Assembly (NCBI RefSeq): GCF_020329435.1
Contig: NZ_JAGKJK010000020.1
Coordinates: forward strand, 1 to 64,000
Source: Bradyrhizobium hereditatis
GTDB lineage: Bacteria > Pseudomonadota > Alphaproteobacteria > Rhizobiales > Xanthobacteraceae
Direction: 5' to 3'
DNA length: 64,000 nt
The notes below the pieces were generated by a model. It was not told the origin of the DNA, did no database searches, and saw nothing but the letters and a program-made list of their open reading frames with translations. Position numbers and translations under genes: made by a program. Positions 60,176 through 64,000 of the stretch are shown piece after piece (position 1 is the first letter of the stretch; every line of letters starts with the position of its first letter).

Positions 60176-61057
60176 ATGACGGTCCGCTCCAACATCGCCG
60201 GCATCGATAGCCCCGAGGCACTCGAACGTGCCTTGCGGACGGCGTATTACCTTGCCGATGAGGGCCTCGCCACCGCTGCCTATCTGGCGCTGGCGCTCGG
60301 CAAGCCGCTGCTCTTAGAAGGCGCACCGGGCGTTGGCAAGACGGAAGCCGCCAAGGCGATCGCCGCCGTGCTCGGCCGCCGTCTGATCCGCCTGCAATGC
60401 TATGAGGGCATCGACGCGTCAGCCGCGCTCTATGAGTGGAACTATCCGCGCCAGATGCTCGCAATCCGCCAGGCCGGCGAGGAAAGCATCGACATCTATG
60501 GCGAGACTTTTCTGATCGAACGGCCGATGCTGGCCGCCCTGCGCGCGCCCGATTCCACCGTGCTGCTGATCGACGAAATCGATCGCGCCGACCAGGAATT
60601 CGAGGCGTTCCTGCTCGAATTCCTCTCCGACTTCCAGATTTCGATTCCGGAGCGCGGCACGGTGCGCGCGATGGAACGTCCCGTCGTCGTGCTGACCTCG
60701 AACCGCACGCGCGATCTGCACGAGGCGCTGCGCCGCCGCTGCGTCTATCACTGGATCGATTACCCAACCGCCGAGCGCGAGGCGCGTATCGTGATGATGC
60801 GGGCATCGAGCGTTGCCGAATCCACCGCACGCGCCGTCGTAGCCGCCGTCGGCAAGCTGCGGCGCGAGCCGCTCAGCAAAGCGCCGGGCATCGCTGAAGC
60901 CGTGGACTGGGCCGAAGCCGCCACGCTGCTGCACGCACGCGACGCGCGCTGGCCCGATGCCTTCAAGCGATCGATTGGCGTTGCGCTGAAGGACGAGGAG
61001 GATCTCACCTTCATCTCCGGGCGGCTCGATGCGCTGATTGCGGAGGCTGCCGCGTGA
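60176..61057 (+). CDS. MoxR-type AAA+ ATPase (CoxD-like)
   Basis: A 293-residue AAA+ ATPase with Walker A LEGAPGVGKTEAAKAI near residue 44, Walker B VLLIDEIDRAD near 130, and the sensor VLTSNRTRDLHEALRRRC near 178. In CO dehydrogenase clusters CoxD acts with the VWA protein CoxE in building the Mo-site (sulfuration or metal insertion). Here it probably matures the split hydroxylase. The next gene overlaps it by four bases, as in coxDE pairs. Confidence 0.94.
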   Translation: MTVRSNIAGIDSPEALERALRTAYYLADEGLATAAYLALALGKPLLLEGAPGVGKTEAAKAIAAVLGRRLIRLQCYEGIDASAALYEWNYPRQMLAIRQAGEESIDIYGETFLIERPMLAALRAPDSTVLLIDEIDRADQEFEAFLLEFLSDFQISIPERGTVRAMERPVVVLTSNRTRDLHEALRRRCVYHWIDYPTAEREARIVMMRASSVAESTARAVVAAVGKLRREPLSKAPGIAEAVDWAEAATLLHARDARWPDAFKRSIGVALKDEEDLTFISGRLDALIAEAAA

Positions 61058-62172
61058 GCGACCAGCTTCAACTGCCGCATCCGGTCCGCGTCTTCGTGTC
61101 CTTTGTGGCGTTGCTGCGCGCCAACGGCTTTGCGGTGGCGCCGGAACAGACCACGGCATTTCTCGCGGCAATCGAGCTGCTCGGACCGCGGAGCATTGAA
61201 ACCGTCCGCCAGGCAGGGCTGGCAACGCTTGCGCCGCCACCCGAGCGGCGCGCGACTTACGACCGGCTGTTCGATCTCCATTTCCTCGGCAGCGAAGCGA
61301 TCGATCAGCTCGGAGCTGAAGACGAGGAGATCGTTCGCCTGCAAGAGGAAGGCCGCGGAGAGGACGAAACGCTGCTGGCTGATGAAGCCAACGAGTCCGG
61401 CCTTGTCGCAGCGCGTGCAGAGGCGCTGGTCGAGCGCCGCTTTGCACCGGGCGCGATCAGCGATGCGCTACGCCGGCTTTCGCGCGAGGCTCCTGCCCGG
61501 TTGCCGCGACGTCGCGGCCATCGCCGCATGCGCGCGCGCCGCGGGCCGTGGGCGGATCTGCGCCGCACTTTGCGCGAGAGCGTGCGCAACGATGGCGAAG
61601 TGCTGCGGCTCGGGCGGCTGAAGCGACGCACCCGCCCGCGCAAGGTGTTGCTCCTGATCGACGTTTCCGGATCGATGAAGGGTCGCACCGACGACAACAT
61701 GAAGCTCGCCCACGCCGTGGTGCATGCAGCCCCCAACGTCGAGGTGTTCACCTTCGGCACCCGCCTCACCCGCGTCACCCGCGCGCTCCGTCTCAAGCGC
61801 CGCGAGCAGGCGCTGTCGGCCGCCGCCCATCTGGTCAGCGATTGGGACGGCGGCACACGGATCGGCGATGCGCTACAGGCGTTCCTCGCGGTGCCCCGAT
61901 TCGGCGGCTATGCGCGCGGCGCCGCGGTCGTCATTCTCTCCGATGGCCTCGAACGCGGCGATCCCGCTGCCTTGCGCGATGCCGTCGCCAACCTTTCCCG
62001 GCGCGCTTGGCGCCTGAGCTGGCTGACGCCGCTGGCGTCAGGGCCCGGCTTTCAGCCGCAGACCGAAGCGCTGATCGCGATCCGCCGATTCGTGGATGAT
62101 CTCGTTGACGGCGGATCAGCCGCCGCGATCGTTTCGCATGTGCTCTCGCTCGGACAAAGGAAAGCCGCGTGA
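61054..62172 (+). CDS. VWA-domain protein (CoxE-like)
   Basis: A 372-residue protein. The N-terminal half is a helical CoxE-type region with an acidic stretch (EDEEIVRLQEEGRGEDE) and a basic one (LPRRRGHRRMRARRG). The C-terminal half is a von Willebrand A domain with an intact MIDAS: DVSGSMKG near residue 203 and SDGLERGDP near 297. It works with MoxR-type ATPases in assembling metalloenzymes. It overlaps both neighbours by four bases, showing strong coupling. Confidence 0.93.
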   Translation: MSDQLQLPHPVRVFVSFVALLRANGFAVAPEQTTAFLAAIELLGPRSIETVRQAGLATLAPPPERRATYDRLFDLHFLGSEAIDQLGAEDEEIVRLQEEGRGEDETLLADEANESGLVAARAEALVERRFAPGAISDALRRLSREAPARLPRRRGHRRMRARRGPWADLRRTLRESVRNDGEVLRLGRLKRRTRPRKVLLLIDVSGSMKGRTDDNMKLAHAVVHAAPNVEVFTFGTRLTRVTRALRLKRREQALSAAAHLVSDWDGGTRIGDALQAFLAVPRFGGYARGAAVVILSDGLERGDPAALRDAVANLSRRAWRLSWLTPLASGPGFQPQTEALIAIRRFVDDLVDGGSAAAIVSHVLSLGQRKAA

Positions 62173-63059
62173 CCGAAATCGTCGATGCCCATCATCATAT
62201 CTGGCGTCAGGCCGACCTGCCCTGGCTGATCGGCCCGATGCAGCCACGCATCTTCGGCCCCTACGAGCCGATCCGTCGCGACTATCCGATCGAAGAGTAT
62301 CTCGCTGACCTCGCAGGCTCCGGCGTCACGCGCTCAGTCTATGTGCAGACCAACTGGGCCAATGATCGCTTCGAGGACGAAACCGCCTGGGTTCAGGGAA
62401 CAGCAAAGGATCACGGCTGGCCGCACGCCATCGTCGCCTACGCCGATTTCAACGTTGATGACGTCCGCCCGCAGCTTGACCGTCTCGCGCACTATCCCCT
62501 TGTGCGCGGCGTACGCATGCAACTGCACTGGCACGAGAATCCGCTCTATCGTTTTGCGGCGCGACCTGATCTCTGCGCCGATCCAAAAATCAGGCGCAAC
62601 ATCGCTTGTCTCGCCGACTATGGCTTCAGCTTCGACCTGCAGGTATTCGCGCCGCAGATGGAAGATGCCGCCAGCCTCGCCGAATCCTGTCCCGATGTCA
62701 CCTTCGTTCTGCAACACGCCGGCATGCTGGAAGACCTTTCGCCCCAAGGCCGTTCGGCGTGGCTCGATGGCATGACCCGGCTCGCCGCCTGCCCGAACAT
62801 CGTCTCCAAACTTTCCGGCCTCGGTACTTTCATTCACCGCAACGATCCCGCGCACATCGCCTCCATTCTTACCGATACCGTGGCGATCTTCGGCGCCGAT
62901 CGCTGCCTGTTCGGCTCCAATTTTCCGATCGAAAAACTATGGACAAGCTATCGCGAACTGATCGACGCCTATCTTGCCGCGACAGCCACGCTAAGAGCGG
63001 ATCAGCGCGACGCCGTTCTGCGAAAGACGGCTTTACGCGTCTACCGGCTCGACCGATGA
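62169..63059 (+). CDS. Amidohydrolase-2-family metal hydrolase
   Basis: A 296-residue TIM-barrel hydrolase of the amidohydrolase 2 group (PF04909): VDAHHHIWR at the N-terminus, SVYVQTNW near residue 55, VRMQLHWHENP near 117, QHAGM near 178, KLSGLG near 216 and FGSNFPIE near 254. Relatives hydrolyse lactones (for example 2-pyrone-4,6-dicarboxylate) or decarboxylate aromatic acids. In this run it would act on the hydroxylated product. GTG start overlaps the VWA gene stop. Confidence 0.9.
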   Translation: MTEIVDAHHHIWRQADLPWLIGPMQPRIFGPYEPIRRDYPIEEYLADLAGSGVTRSVYVQTNWANDRFEDETAWVQGTAKDHGWPHAIVAYADFNVDDVRPQLDRLAHYPLVRGVRMQLHWHENPLYRFAARPDLCADPKIRRNIACLADYGFSFDLQVFAPQMEDAASLAESCPDVTFVLQHAGMLEDLSPQGRSAWLDGMTRLAACPNIVSKLSGLGTFIHRNDPAHIASILTDTVAIFGADRCLFGSNFPIEKLWTSYRELIDAYLAATATLRADQRDAVLRKTALRVYRLDR

Positions 63060-63096
63060 CGGCGCACGCCAATGAAAAGAATATGGGAGGGACCAG

Positions 63097-63945
63097 ATGC
63101 CGCTTGAGATCAAGATCCTGGACTATGGGGATATCGAACTGGAATCGAGCTTTCTCGTGCTCGGCCGCGATTGCGGCCGCACCCGCCGTGTCCTGACGCT
63201 CGGCTTCCTCATCGTTGGCGGCCCTTATCCGGTGGTGATCGACACCGGCTACCGCTCCAACCAGATCATGGAAACGCTGGGCATGCGCGGCCTGCAGTAT
63301 CATGAAAACATGATCGAGAACCAACTTGCGCGCCATGGCGTGCGCATGGGCGACGTCCGCTTTGTCTGCCACACGCACTTGCATATCGATCACGCCGGCA
63401 AGGACGACCTGTTTCCGATGAACACGACGGTCGTGCTCAACCGCAAGGAGCTGGAATATTCCGTCTCCGGTCTTATGCATCCGCAATATCCGGCGCCCGA
63501 TATCAAGCATTTGATCGACCGCCTGCACACCAAGAGCGCACTGCGTTTCCTCGATCTCGAAGTGACCGGCCCGATCGAGCTGATGCCGGGCGTCTATTGC
63601 GAGGCCGCCAACGCCCATACCGAAGGCTCGATGAACATCCATGTTCATACCGCCGACGGCATCGCCACCATCTGCGGCGACGTGATCTACGATTTCAACG
63701 ACCAGATCGTGAATCCCTTCAACGAAATCCATGACTGGGAGCCGCGCACCACAGGCAATCACGGCACCAGCAAGCGTGCGGAAAAGGCCGCGATCAAGAA
63801 GCTGCTGAGCAATTCGCGCTACCTGCTCCCGGTGCACGACCGGCCGGCCAAGATCGAAGGCGGCATGGTGGTCGGCCGCTTGCACGATCAGGTGCCCGGC
63901 CCGATCGTTCAGAGCCTGCCGCAGCGCCATTGGTTTCCGGCTTGA
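63097..63945 (+). CDS. Metallo-beta-lactamase-fold hydrolase (N-acyl-homoserine-lactonase-like)
   Basis: A 282-residue MBL-fold enzyme with the di-zinc motif HTHLHIDHAGKDD near residue 93, a further ligand His in EAANAHTEGSMNIH near 175, CGDVIYD near 195, and a C-terminal His (VHDRPAK). The family includes AiiA-type lactonases, but membership does not prove quorum quenching. Beside an amidohydrolase and hydroxylase, ring opening of a lactone or lactam intermediate is at least as likely. No signal peptide is seen. A good ribosome site (ATGGGAGGGACC) precedes it. Confidence 0.9.
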   Translation: MPLEIKILDYGDIELESSFLVLGRDCGRTRRVLTLGFLIVGGPYPVVIDTGYRSNQIMETLGMRGLQYHENMIENQLARHGVRMGDVRFVCHTHLHIDHAGKDDLFPMNTTVVLNRKELEYSVSGLMHPQYPAPDIKHLIDRLHTKSALRFLDLEVTGPIELMPGVYCEAANAHTEGSMNIHVHTADGIATICGDVIYDFNDQIVNPFNEIHDWEPRTTGNHGTSKRAEKAAIKKLLSNSRYLLPVHDRPAKIEGGMVVGRLHDQVPGPIVQSLPQRHWFPA

Positions 63946-63965
63946 AGCGCTGAGAGGACTGACCG

Positions 63966-64000
63966 ATGACGCACGTCACGCTGCGCCCGGAATTCGAAAC
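63966..64000 (+). CDS. Start of a further gene, cut by the window edge
   Basis: An ATG 20 bp after the previous stop, with GAGAGGA upstream, opens a frame of 11 visible codons (MTHVTLRPEFE). Spacing and ribosome site fit the next gene of the same operon. The product cannot be identified. Confidence 0.5.
   Translation, partial: MTHVTLRPEFE

Noticed and set aside
63097..63945. Dedicated quorum-quenching lactonase
   Set aside because: The fold and di-zinc motif fit, but the catabolic gene context and lack of quorum genes make this too specific.

Overview
The window reads as chromosome of a GC-rich alphaproteobacterium of the Bradyrhizobium/Rhodopseudomonas type. The evidence is a form IC RuBisCO operon with a divergent cbbR, many ABC and TRAP importers, a Cox-type molybdenum hydroxylase set, and protein sequences typical of Nitrobacteraceae. 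No rRNA, tRNA, insertion sequence, phage gene or CRISPR array was seen.

Region 1 (1-21.6 kb, minus strand): a lipopeptide biosynthesis and uptake locus, probably for a siderophore. A TonB-dependent receptor ends at a strong terminator. Downstream come an MbtH-like protein, a type II thioesterase, a TauD/SyrP-like non-haem iron hydroxylase and two NRPSs, 2 bp apart. NRPS 1 is FAAL-ACP-C-A-PCP-E-C-A-PCP, and its first A domain carries an aspartate code. NRPS 2 is C-A-PCP-C-A and runs off the left edge. An M20 amidohydrolase and a small CPCGW protein lie upstream of the receptor. The expected product is an acylated peptide beginning with D-(probably beta-hydroxy)-Asp.

Region 2 (21.8-31 kb): the Calvin cycle operon cbbF-P-T-A-L-S-X (minus strand) with cbbR divergent. 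A perfect 11-bp stem and T-run between cbbS and cbbX looks like an attenuator that sets the LS:X ratio.

Region 3 (31-39.7 kb): an unassigned redox/transport unit. It has an AprA/fumarate-reductase-like flavoprotein, the remnant of a ferredoxin joined out of frame to a HEAT-repeat gene, a ferredoxin-NADP reductase, a DUF971 protein, a Crp/Fnr regulator and an NrtABC/SsuABC-type importer. The importer's binding protein carries a C-terminal NosL-like domain.

Region 4 (40-43.9 kb): a TRAP transporter (Q, M, P) ending at a clear terminator, then a DUF2066 protein on the other strand.

Region 5 (44.1-64 kb, plus strand): one long, tightly packed gene run and the best candidate for an undescribed system. 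It contains a Liv-type ABC importer with an AraC regulator inside it, and a LivF ATPase fused to a UPF0261/Tm-1 domain. Next come a PF09370 TIM-barrel protein, a 966-residue flotillin-like protein with a hendecad coiled coil, and two SRPBCC proteins. A Cox-type molybdenum hydroxylase follows, with its large subunit split in two, then MoxR and VWA maturation proteins, an amidohydrolase and a metallo-beta-lactamase-fold lactonase-like enzyme. A further gene starts at the right edge. The run looks like uptake, hydroxylation and hydrolysis of one unknown, probably cyclic, substrate, with a membrane scaffold of unknown purpose.
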